From positions 18,230,398-18,294,397 of the forward strand of contig NC_092577.1 of assembly GCF_037975245.1 (NCBI RefSeq): a stretch of 64,000 nucleotides of DNA, read 5' to 3'. Both the position numbers and the translations under genes were made by a program. The DNA is from Apostichopus japonicus. Lineage: Eukaryota; Echinodermata; Holothuroidea; Aspidochirotida; Stichopodidae. Positions within the stretch are counted from its first letter, which is position 1, and the number at the start of each line of letters is the position of its first letter. The notes under the pieces are model-generated. The model searched no databases, was not told the DNA's origin, and worked only from the letters and a program-made list of their open reading frames with translations. Below are positions 55,325 to 64,000 of the stretch, piece by piece.

Positions 55325-55654
55325 TCATTTCTTGAATAAGATACTTCCGAGAACGCCGATTAGAGGTGGTAATAATGCAGCTAGTAATGACCCACCTCGC
55401 TGCAACAAGATTTTCTTTTTAGAAGCTACTGAAACGCGCTTTTTTGAAAGTGATCGCAATTGGTTGCGATGTTTTAATAGTCGCTTCTTCTCGTGTCTCT
55501 TGAGAGGGACGTTTCCGTTCAATGTATTGAGGGCCCCCTCACAAATACAGTTAATCAAGTCTTTAGAAGCTCCGTGGATGAGGCCCTGTCTTTGTTTTGG
55601 AGAACCTTTTGCCAATACTTGCAAATATGGTCCGTGCTTTTTCCACCGACGCAT
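55325..55654 (-). CDS. Small basic Polinton protein with C-terminal hydrophobic helix
   Basis: 109 codons, 7 bp upstream of the 252-aa gene. It has a Lys/Arg-rich body (LKRHEKKRLLKHRNQLRSL) with a conserved CICEGALNTLNGNVPL segment, then RGGSLLAALLPPLIGVLGSI as a C-terminal hydrophobic stretch. The layout recurs in Polintons and adintovirus-like elements and resembles small adenoviral minor proteins. A membrane-active or virion-internal role is an inference. Confidence 0.75.
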   Translation of the reverse strand: MRRWKKHGPYLQVLAKGSPKQRQGLIHGASKDLINCICEGALNTLNGNVPLKRHEKKRLLKHRNQLRSLSKKRVSVASKKKILLQRGGSLLAALLPPLIGVLGSILFKK

Positions 55655-55696
55655 GATGACAAAATGATCAGAGCCTTTTACGTCTCTTCTTTTTAA

Positions 55697-56338
55697 CTAT
55701 TTTTTGACGTACGCATACTGAATTTCGCTAGGGAATATTTGAGTTCTCAAACGGAATTGTTCCGAAGTACCACTCTTGAGATCGATGAAGAGATAACCAT
55801 GGGGTTTACTCGTTGCGTCTTTGTAAGCTTCTTGTAAATATTTTGGGTTCTCGGGAAACATTTGACGTGCTAGGTATGAAATTTGCGATGCATCTCTAGG
55901 ATTTTTAAACAATATGAGATAGTGACAATTCAAACTTATCGTTCTACTTTCTCTACCTTGATTAAATAAGTTTTGACTGACTAAAATCACTGATAGGTTC
56001 TTATGATGACTCCCTTTTGTAAACAAATTGCTTATTTTCTTATCATTGGCAGTTTCACTCATTAAATCATCGAGTATAATCAGATTTCGTTTGGATTTAT
56101 CGAGGTAATCATCAAAGGATTGTGGTACGCCTTCTATAAATTGAATAGAGTCACCTAACGTAACTACGAGTTTCTCGTAAAGAGGTTGATATTCACCATA
56201 AAACCATAAAATTTTATTCGGTGGTTCATGAATCAATTCCTTAGCTTGAATTAATAATTGAGTTAGAAAGAATGTTTTTCCACACTGAGTTGGTCCAACT
56301 ATATTACACGTGTACGGGTGTTGTAGTCGTGGATCCAT
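55697..56338 (-). CDS. A32-like/FtsK-HerA packaging ATPase
   Basis: 213 codons. Walker A is GPTQCGKT at residues 15-22; Walker B is NLIILDDLM at about 85-92, followed by a sensor region (LSVILVSQNLFNQGR). This short one-domain form is the DNA-packaging ATPase family shared by Polintons, virophages and large DNA viruses. It would pump the genome into the capsid. The coding region is open and standard in length. A 440-bp AT-rich gap separates it from PolB upstream on the same strand, so it probably has its own promoter. Confidence 0.94.
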   Translation of the reverse strand: MDPRLQHPYTCNIVGPTQCGKTFFLTQLLIQAKELIHEPPNKILWFYGEYQPLYEKLVVTLGDSIQFIEGVPQSFDDYLDKSKRNLIILDDLMSETANDKKISNLFTKGSHHKNLSVILVSQNLFNQGRESRTISLNCHYLILFKNPRDASQISYLARQMFPENPKYLQEAYKDATSKPHGYLFIDLKSGTSEQFRLRTQIFPSEIQYAYVKK

Positions 56339-56780
56339 ATTTAAGAGTGTGCCTTACGGAGATATCACTTTTGGTTTTATGTCATATGAAAATATACCAT
56401 ACAAACGCACCTTTGAGTCGGAAGATTGAAAAGCAATCTAAAATATTGAAATATAAAATCGAATATGAAATCTATCGATTATATTATTTCCTCAGTCTAT
56501 CACCCTTGGACCATGATCTTTGTAATTAAGAATCGTAGAGAAAACACACACAACATGATCATGATCGTGTGAAATTATTAACGTCTCGCATTGCAACAGA
56601 TTATGTACACCAACCACCAAATTGTAGATGCAGATAACATAAACAATTATTTATATACAAATTCGAAATATTCAAATATCGCACTCAAATATAACAATAT
56701 TATAAATAGAAAATGAGACATATTCTTCGGTGATCTGCTGCAAATATATGTATAATTTTGACGTAGTTCATTTGACACAT
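56339..56780. promoter_or_regulatory. Intergenic AT-rich region between PolB and ATPase
   Basis: No ORF. TTATATACA and TATAAATAG words occur (about 56650 and 56700). These could be promoter elements for the late minus-strand block, or the PolB 3' end. This is based on position only. Confidence 0.35.
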
Positions 56781-59700
56781 TTATACATCTAATGGTTCGG
56801 TCGATATGCCGTCTTTGAGTACCTTGCGTTTTATGTACAAATAGGAGAGGGCCGTCTTTTGCTGAACATATGTTTGCATTTTATTACCATACAGTCTGAA
56901 CCCCCTATTTTTCATTTGGATTGATGATTTTGTATCCAAAACGCGTAAATAATTTTCTTTCGTTAGATCACCTGTATTTCGATTGATACCTTTGCAGCTA
57001 ACTTTATCTTTGCTAGATCCAAAACAGTAATAACATTTACTCGAAAGAGAAATAATCCCATCGCCCTCCCACTCTAGCTTAAATAACCCTGGAGTACGCT
57101 TGTCATATGCCTTGTTTTCGGGGGTGTCGGTTCGAGGGAACCATTTATATTTATCCCGTTCAAACTCGGAACGCATTCCTGGTTTAATAACGGACTCCAA
57201 CGAATCCCCGGAAATGGCTAAGTATGCTGAATCGGTGTCCATCTCACAATATTCAAAATCTCTAACATCAACGAATTTGAGCATAAAATCATAATAAAAC
57301 TGTAACATTCTTAATTTGGCATACTGATATACAAAGTATCCTATTTGTATCGGTAAATCTAATTTGACTTTACGTACATATTGCTCAACTTCATAAATAT
57401 TTGATGTGAGTTGAGTCAACCGTCTAAAGAATGGGTCATTAACTTTTTGAAAAACATTATTTTCGTCGCAAATGCTCACATTAAGATGTTTTTCTTTATT
57501 GGTCACGGTTTTTCCGTAGGCCGAATTTCCCATTAACTTTTTGGTGTCGGAGATAATACTCTTAGAAGGGTCTTTGTCACCCTCCCTCCTCGCATTGCTG
57601 ACTTCCTCACCGAACTCTTTGAAAACAGCTTTTGGAATGAACTGTGTAATTTGATGTATTTTGGTAACAACTAGTCCGTGCTCGAGATACCACCGTAATA
57701 ATGGGGTAGCTATTAGTATATTCTTACCACTCATGCTACCAATTAGAGTTCGGCGTGGATGTTTAAGTAAACCGTTCGATTCAGCAAAGTTAGCCATTTC
57801 CTCTCCGATATCCCCGATACTTACTTCTATATTCTTAAAAATGGGGGGCATTTCGGCAAAGTGTGACTTTAGACTATCAGGTACTGTAATATCGCACTCG
57901 ACTGCCCCGAATATTGTGCCAGCCTTAATGTAGGTTATAATCTCACCCTCCGTAATTGTCCATTTATCTTTTAAGGGGTATGGGAATAGTGCATCTAGAA
58001 ATGATTTAATCTCAGGGGTTTCTTTCTGTTCTAGTTTCCATTCACACTCCCATTTTTGAATGAAATTGTAGCCTAAAGATTTTAAGTATTGATTTTTGGC
58101 GATCGTTTCGTTATACAATTCAGATAACGGGATATCTCTAACCTCATTATGTGTTTTATTCTTATTCAACTCGCACGGGTGGCCATGCCAGTAACAACCG
58201 TGAAACTGGAAAATTGTTGGCTTCACTCCATCGTGGCTAAATCCATCAACGGGAAGTTGTCGTCTGCCCAAACGCACTTCCTTCCCGTTAAGATTGTGTT
58301 TAATATGAACCCCCCTCATCTTACCCTCCCACTCCAACCACCCCACAGCCATTCGTTGCATGTAATGAGTATATTCCCCTTTAAAACCGGTTTCCGCTCT
58401 ACGTCTTAGTATGAATCCCGTTGGCATGTCTTGCATTATTGCCCAAAGATAGAGAGCGTTAGCATCAAAACCTAAAATTTTCTTACATAATTTGTCACCT
58501 CTTATTTTAGTTTTATTTTTTTCTTGATATCTATTGAATATAATCGAGGGCCCCCCAACAACATTGCTCTTAAATAAACTATATAGATCTTGGTGTTGTT
58601 TTGGAAATAAGCAAAAGAAATCCCCTTTAACACCCTTGAATAAATACCTGAGGGTTAACCCCGGCACGGAGATTCCCTGTTTGAACATGTCAATTTCTTT
58701 GTCCTGGTAAAATGCGAACATTTTTGCAAGGGCTTCTATGAACGGGACAACATCCTTATTATTGTACCATACTAAAAAATCCTGAAATGTTTTCATGTTA
58801 TTTTCGACCCAAACCTGTTGACAGTATTGATATTCTCCAATAGAGATATTTGTATTCTTCAAAGTATTGAAAAAAGCCTCGTGGGGTGGGAGCGACGTTT
58901 TAGATAATTTGTCCAGATCATCCACCCAATCGTATGGAAAGAAACCCTTTTCCTCTTTACACTTATAGGCAGCTAGAAATTGCGCGTAACTACACCCTGG
59001 GGCCAAGTAGTTCTTAATATCTAGAAACGTGAACCATTTACATGAAACCGACATATAATCATTGCAGCGTTTAATAAGGCGCCGAATACCGGGTTGAGAG
59101 TCATCCTCATCACGCATGTCATGGACGCTCTGGTACAATAAACCTTTTATTACGTTAATGTCATATTTACCCGAATTAAACCCGATCACTGGAATTTGCC
59201 TACAGTAATTCATAAAGGACTCAAGTAATGATTTTAAATTTATAAGTAGGTTCTTATCACCAACCTCCCCGTTTTGATTTTTTAACTCTATTTCTTCCGC
59301 CGCAATTTTTTGTTTTAGACTTGTTATAACCGAAAGAAATAAGCCACCAGTAGTAAGAGCTAGAAATGCACTTTTACTAATTTCGATGCAGTATGTTACA
59401 AAGTTGTTCATAAGTTTAGAAGTATCCCCATCAGAAACGAAACATTGAGGTGTGGTATAACCAGGAACGTTCGAACAAACGCTAATACTAAGGAGTTTAT
59501 GTTGTCCGACAAACTGGAGTTTGGGACCCCGTGACTGAATTATATCGGATTTATCGATATAGGTTTCAATATCATATGTAATTCTGTACGGGTAAAATCT
59601 TTCTGTCTGTGGAATGTGTAAGTCAATCGACTCTAATCTATCAAAAATGGATTGTGGTAATTGGTAAATACCACCGGGAAAGTTATACGTCACATGTTGT

Positions 59701-60718
59701 TTACAATGTGGTATGTGTCTCTGTAATTGTTTGCTATTTTTAAAAATTCGTCGACATCTAACACAATTAAATGCCCTAGAATACTGACTGATATTAGTTA
59801 TATATGAGAAGGGGTCTTCAAAATAGTTAAGATACATTGTATCGGCAAATCTGCATGGGGATCGACGAAGTAACTCTGCGACAATTTCATCAGAGTTTTG
59901 TACGTCACAATTGTCCTCACCACCCGAGTTTTCTACATTCTCTTCTGATGATTTAGGCCTTAAACGATACACATAAATATTACATTGGAACTGTTTTTCT
60001 AGTTCACCCAGTTCTTGGAACGAAACCCCTTTGAAATTACGGACTGTAGCTTTACCTCCTACGGCGGCTTGATATTTATCAAAGAGATATTTGGGCGTTT
60101 TATTTTGGTTGGTGAGGTCCGATTTTATGTGATAGCTTAGGCACCTGAAGAAACACAGATTGTCTTTATACGGTTCACCAGTTGCTTGTTATGTTTAATA
60201 TAGTTTGGTAAAGTATTGGGGGGCCCCCCTACAATCGGATTCATTCCTAATTTAGTGACATAGATAGTTAAATTAGTGATGTTTGGTGGTTTCTGGTTTG
60301 CTAATGCTTTCGCGATGTCGCTACAGTTTAATTGATTCAAGAAATTATCCATGTCTCTATTGTTTGCTATGACAATAGGGTGTTCGAACAGTACGTGATT
60401 GTTGTGCGAGGTGTGAAAATAACGCAATTCACGGGTTACGTTATCCCTCAACACAAAACCAGCAGACATATTCATTTTAAACTGAATAGTTTGGTCTATA
60501 TGTACGGCATTGACTAAACTTGATATATAAGGTGTGTCAAATGAACTTAATCTAAAATTATACATATCTTGTACTCGCTGTCCCCTTCTGTGATGGGTCC
60601 TGATAGAGGTCCAGTTGTTCTCATATATGGTCAGCATTTCCGTCTCCATCCTCTCCTGTCGAACGGAGTCGGGGACCGTCATTGGGTCCTCTGCGAGCAG
60701 ATCACCGTCTCCCTCCAT
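56781..60718 (-). pseudogene. Protein-primed family B DNA polymerase (Polinton PolB), one frameshift
   Basis: The main open part (56781-59972 and its in-frame extension to about 60165) has a C2H2-like knuckle (CVRCRRIF...RHIPHC), ExoI YDIETY, ExoII FNSGKYDINV, polymerase motif A GFDANALYLW, an HGCYWHGHPC insertion, motif B KKLMGNSAYGKT and motif C EMDTDSAY. ATG 60718 opens an N-terminal part (to about 60160) with NITNLTIYVTKLGMNP that is offset by one base near 60162-60168. The conserved DNLCFFRCL block follows directly after the offset, so the shift is real or a sequence error and not a gene boundary. The enzyme would replicate the element from terminal-protein-primed TIR ends. All catalytic aspartates are present. 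Confidence 0.93.
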
Positions 60719-60886
60719 CTCTATAAGTCTTGGCTATGCTAGGAAGAAAAATGATTGCATAATTTATTAAACAGTGTGCAAGTTACCTAGTATGTCAAAA
60801 ATTAGTCCATGGGCGGAGAGAGAGAGGTGGAGAGAGACATTCGAAAAAAAAAGGGCCATAAAAACAGAAATATAAAAGTTAATCAC

Positions 60887-61180
60887 CTCTTGGGCATTCT
60901 CCTCCTCCTCTTCGCCGTCATACCGCAATATTCTCCTACCTTCGTCGGCATCGTTAGATTTTCGAGGCGTATCGGTGGTGGCTGTTTGCAAGGTTTCCTC
61001 CTTCTTAGCATTGCAAAATCCCCGGCGTTGGCGATGGTGCCGATTCAGATTTGACCTAGTTTTAAATTTGGTCTTACACCGTTCACATGTGAGGGCGTGC
61101 GGGACATGTACGGCCTTCACGTGGCGCATCATTTTTCTCCGGGTGGAAAAATATTTTCCGCACCTGTTTTTACACTCGAA
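60887..61180 (-). CDS. Zinc-finger exon upstream of PolB
   Basis: 98 codons between acceptor GCACAG (61181-61186 on plus as complement) and donor GTGATT (60881-60886), phase 0 at both ends. Two C2H2-type fingers: FECKNRCGKYFS...MRHVKAVH and TCERCKTKFKTRSNLNRHHR. An acidic tail DGEEEEENAQE follows. With phase 0 it can join ATG 60718 through a weak AG at 60719-60720, giving PolB a spliced DNA-binding N-terminus, or it can be a separate gene. Without splicing the frame would run on through INFYIS to a stop at 60767. Confidence 0.65.
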
Positions 61181-61414
61181 CTGTGCAAGAGAGAAAGGAA
61201 AAGAACGTTATAATATTTTAATGATTGAACGAATCAAAAATATCTCCAATCAGTTGAACACTTGGCGTAGTTTGTATATCGGTTCCTGATACACTGTTAA
61301 AAGAAAAAGTTTGCTTATTATGCTCAACAGAGTAGGCAGTTTCGATAATGGAAAAAAAAAAAAAATGTCAATATATTTTACAGAAAAGTTATAATAACAT
61401 GAAACGTAACGTAC

Positions 61415-61634
61415 CTGTTTGTTTTCAATTGCCGTTAGGCGGTTCTGTGGTGTGTTTGGATTTTCAGTCGGGGAAGTCAGAGGTGTAATCTTAGCCAGAC
61501 CATGCGGTGAACGATGGATCGGTGCCGGTCGTATGACGACGATTGGGTCGATCGGTGGTGGTGGTTGAGTAACCGGAGAATCGTTGCTTGTTGACGGGTG
61601 TTCGACGGATTTATCCGTCGATTGTCGATTTGCC
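61415..61634 (-). CDS. Pro-rich exon upstream of the zinc-finger exon
   Basis: 220 bases between acceptor TTACTTAG (61635-61642) and donor GTACGT (61409-61414). One base completes a split Trp codon from the next upstream exon and 73 codons follow: ANRQSTDKSVEHPS..., VTQPPPPIDPIVVIRPAPIH, ...LTAIENKQ. Phase 0 at the donor fits the zinc-finger exon. Low complexity suggests a flexible linker. Confidence 0.6.
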
Positions 61635-61951
61635 CTAAGTAAAAATAAATGAATGAATAAAAGAATTAAATCCTATCCAAAAGTAATCGCGTAGGCCTAC
61701 TAGTGACGGTTACCCTAAACTGATGACCTAAATGAGTTATTATTTTCTCTAAATATCTGCGATGATGCACAAATGATGATGAAATTTGAAATTGTAAATA
61801 TCACTGTGCAACAAATCTAGAACGGTCATTATTTTGCTGTATTATTATGGTCATACTATTTCAAAATGTTTATTACATTTAAGTAAGGTTATTCGTTATT
61901 ATGGGTATAATTTAAACCAGGAATAATGTTATAATGAATTTTAAGACTCAC

Positions 61952-62058
61952 CATCTTTTCAAAAATTCCTCTCGTTGAATACGGGCTCTCTCTACCCGCT
62001 CTGCTCTCTCCAAGGCAGCTACCATCAGGGTTTCTTCATGTTCTGATAAATTCTCCAT
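61952..62058 (-). CDS. Putative first exon of the spliced PolB-upstream gene
   Basis: ATG at 62058, 35 codons plus two bases: MENLSEHEETLMVAALERAE then RVERARIQREEFLKR. It is a charged helix with coiled-coil character. The donor GTGAGT follows (61946-61951), and the split codon is completed exactly at 61634. Three consecutive phase-consistent exons make a real spliced transcript likely, although no RNA evidence is available here. Confidence 0.6.
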
Positions 62059-63029
62059 AGTCCGCTTGTTATTCAGGTCTTCGATAGTTTTCGGCTCGAC
62101 AGTGAAGTGGTCGAATGAAGTTTCAACAAAATTACGGCTAATTTTTAAACAGCTATACGGACGGACGGACGGACTTTCTGAGCGACTTGCAGGTATACTT
62201 GTTTTACTTTATCTTTAGCTTAAACAAATCATCTTGATGGACAGTGAACAAAGATCAACTCAGTTCGTTAACTAACGACGTCTTTGTTATACATAAGGCG
62301 TGTCCAGGATAGTATTAAATATACGCTGGTCTCTTTGTGATCATGAACAAAAAGGGTATTACAATTAGACATCTACCTACCAGTCATAATTATTATTTTC
62401 TTAATGAGCGAAGGCTTATTCGTAATCCATGTTATCGAGTTCCATTAAACATACAGATACATGCTGGCTGTTTCTTTTCTTTATTCGTTACCGGTACTCA
62501 AGTGCCCATTATGTACGTGGAAATTTCACGCAGGCTTTGTTCAACAGGAAGACATTAAGTTAATCGGTTTAAACACTTAGACCTTCTTCCTCCCTCTCAA
62601 TTAATCTTACCGGAATATCACTTAAAAGTTTCCAATAATATGCTGGTTCATGGAATATAATGGGAAAATGTTGCTCGTTCTTAAAACGCGTTGACTGAGT
62701 TATAGGAGACAAAGAATTTCACATTCGTTCACTCCACGAATATATATTATAATATATTGAACAAGTCTTAAACGATTCGAATATCCAAATATAATATTCT
62801 ATTAATATACCGAAACTGTGGGCCTATACTAATTTACCTCTCGATTTACGAATTTCTTCCCTGTCTCATTGCTGAAAACTATCAAGAATATGATTTCAAA
62901 TAAACCTGCTTAAGGTACTATCATGCGATCTCATATAAGTACCGTACTGGTGGGCGATCAATACATATATACATATATCAATAGATATCATCATCAATCC
63001 AATCATGGTCGGGAATGACCCAGGACTGT
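62059..63029. promoter_or_regulatory. Polinton right noncoding region (upstream of the PolB transcript)
   Basis: AT-rich DNA between the putative first exon and the right TIR. GGACGGAC repeats lie at 62159-62175. The plus open frame at 62337-62558 has no recognisable content. The promoter of the minus-strand PolB transcript must lie here, but no core motif is certain. Confidence 0.45.
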
Positions 63030-63678
63030 GGGCGATCTTTGGTGGCTACATCTCAGTTATCGGGAATTTGGGTCCGTTACAAAGTAGGATTGCACGGGTG
63101 TGATCATTGATGGCTACATCTCAGTGATAGAAAATCTGAAGTGATAAAAAATTGGGATTGCACGGGTGCGATCATTGGTGGCCACATCTCAGTTATCGGG
63201 AATTTGGGTCCGTTACAAAGTAGGATTGCACGGGTGTGATCATTGATGGCTACATCTCAGTGACAGAAAATCTGAAGTGATAAAAAATTGGGATTGCACG
63301 GGTGCGATCATTGGTGGCCACATCTCAGTGATAGAAAATCTCAACTGATAACACATTGGGATTGTACTAAATCTCAACTGATAACAAATTTGGATTGTAC
63401 TGTGTGTGTGATCATTGATGGATACATCTCAGTGACAGGCAATCTCAATCGATAACACATTGGGATTGTACTGTGTGCGATCAAAGTTGCTACATCTTAC
63501 CGGGGGTACATCACAAGTTGGGATTGTACGGGTACCATCATAATGGCTACATCTTTCCGGGGTACATCACAAGTTGGGATTGCACGGGTGTGATCTTAGG
63601 GGGTACATCTATTATGACAATCAAGATACATCCAAAATTGGGATTGCACCGGTGCAATCCGGGGCCCTCTATACTACT
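63030..63678 (-). repeat. Polinton right TIR, one unit longer than the left
   Basis: The inverse of 47174-47733 with few substitutions. It contains an additional copy of the inner unit (GGGTCCGTTACAAAGTAGGA occurs twice, about 63070 and 63208). The unequal unit number indicates repeat gain or loss after insertion or during replication. Confidence 0.9.
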
Positions 63679-63684
63679 TACATT
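63679..63684. repeat. Polinton right target-site duplication TACATT
   Basis: An exact 6-bp match to 47168-47173. Six base pairs is the standard Polinton/Maverick duplication produced by the retroviral-like integrase. Confidence 0.95.
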
Positions 63685-63707
63685 ATGAAATAAATGTTTG
63701 TTTTCAG

Positions 63708-63871
63708 ATGGATCAATTGCATGGAGATGCCCTGTTCGTTCGAAGGACATACCCTACTGCCCTGCCAGTGTGAAACAAACTGGAGATACATTCACCAGGA
63801 GTCAGAAGGGTCACCTACACGAGGCAATGCAGGGGTCAGAAAGTGTGGCAAGAATAAGAGAGGAAATCAAG
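63708..63871 (+). CDS. FLYWCH-type gene, exon 3 (second half of the zinc finger)
   Basis: The acceptor TGTTTTCAG at 63699-63707 precedes an exon that completes the split codon from exon 2. It reads GSIAWRCPVRSKDIPYCPAS then VKQTG and GHLHEAMQG. W-x-C, then C-P-A-S, and the final H-L-H are the second half of the FLYWCH Cys2His2 pattern. It ends at donor GTACAT (63872), phase 0, so the gene continues beyond the window. Together with exon 2 this rebuilds one complete FLYWCH domain split by a single intron. Confidence 0.75.
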
Positions 63872-64000
63872 GTACATAGCTGTTGGATATAATTATGTAT
63901 AGATATGTTTTGGGCATTAGTCCTTACCCATACACGGTTACTGTCATTTTTCTCATTTGCGAAGTGCAAAGAAATTGAGGCTAAAATGGGATTGAAACAC
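63872..64000. other. Intron of the FLYWCH-type gene, runs off the window
   Basis: It begins with the donor GTACAT after exon 3. No acceptor before the window ends. Confidence 0.5.

Larger units (their letters stand above)
47174..63678. mobile_element. Complete Polinton/Maverick, 16,505 bp
   Basis: The element starts AGTAGTATAGAGGGCCCC and ends with its inverse, has long TIRs (~560 and ~650 bp), perfect 6-bp TSDs and the full Polinton core set: PolB, integrase, A32-like ATPase, adenain-like protease, double jelly-roll capsid and penton-like protein. Nine genes lie on minus and two on plus at the left end. Polintons are virus-like self-synthesising elements that can integrate by integrase and replicate with a protein-primed polymerase. 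The near-identical TIRs and only two visible coding frameshifts point to recent insertion. Host introns and transposon density elsewhere are unrelated to it. Confidence 0.97.

Noticed and set aside
60137-60718. Independent 193-codon Polinton gene
   Set aside because: Its end is offset by one base from the conserved PolB N-terminal block that follows immediately, so it is the PolB N-terminus and not a separate gene.
62337-62558. 73-codon plus-strand ORF in the Polinton right end
   Set aside because: No recognisable motif, and it is opposite to the presumed PolB promoter region; length is within chance for AT-rich DNA.
63030-63420. Regularly spaced direct repeats that look superficially like a CRISPR array
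   Set aside because: The spacers are themselves repeated, the block is mirrored at 47174-47733, and it lies in a Polinton TIR of an animal genome.

Overview
The window is animal nuclear DNA. There are GT/AG introns, long AT-rich spacers, microsatellites and dense nested transposable elements, and no sign of bacterial gene organisation. The mixture (Tx1-like LINEs with a three-knuckle ORF1, hAT/ZMYM1-like genes, a Polinton/Maverick, Helentron-like repeats) fits a marine invertebrate. An invertebrate deuterostome such as an echinoderm is my best guess, but that is inference only.

Layout. 1-1924 is the 3' half of a Tx1-like LINE. 1925-5617 is an inverted partial copy of a large DNA element (called TE-X here). 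6963-9966 carries exons of a coiled-coil and BEN-like host gene. 10176-13019 is a minus-strand LINE split by a 552-bp foldback MITE (TSD GTAC) and a Helentron-like insert. 13413-17674 is a foldback-like element with arrays of palindromic words and an RTE-type LINE remnant. 19397-31882 is a single 5'-truncated LINE broken by a 256-bp MITE with 9-bp TSD, a 1501-bp hAT-type element with 8-bp TSD, a 164-bp insertion carrying a U2 snRNA head, an in-frame 15-bp tandem expansion, and the 7.6-kb TE-X. 31917-34950 is a decayed hAT/ZMYM1-like gene. 34955-45478 is a patchwork of LINE pieces, including an intact LINE 5' half (5'UTR, ORF1, APE endonuclease) and a 3' half separated by hAT-related DNA.

The centrepiece is a complete 16,505-bp Polinton/Maverick at 47174-63678. 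It has 6-bp TSDs (TACATT) and long terminal inverted repeats made of a tandem ~70-bp unit. It carries protein-primed PolB, retroviral-type integrase with chromodomain, A32-like packaging ATPase, adenain-like protease, major capsid protein, penton-like minor capsid protein, two small basic virion-type proteins, a hypothetical protein, and two plus-strand genes at the left. One of those two encodes a WW domain, two PC4-like domains and a Cys/His C-terminal domain. Minus-strand zinc-finger and low-complexity exons lie upstream of PolB with consistent splice phases, so PolB may carry a spliced N-terminal extension. Integrase and PolB each contain one frameshift; the other genes are open.

The Polinton sits in what would otherwise be a ~163-bp intron of a FLYWCH zinc-finger gene. 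Its exons (46623-46784, 46901-47033, 63708-63871) flank the element with matching phases, but the middle exon has an in-frame stop.
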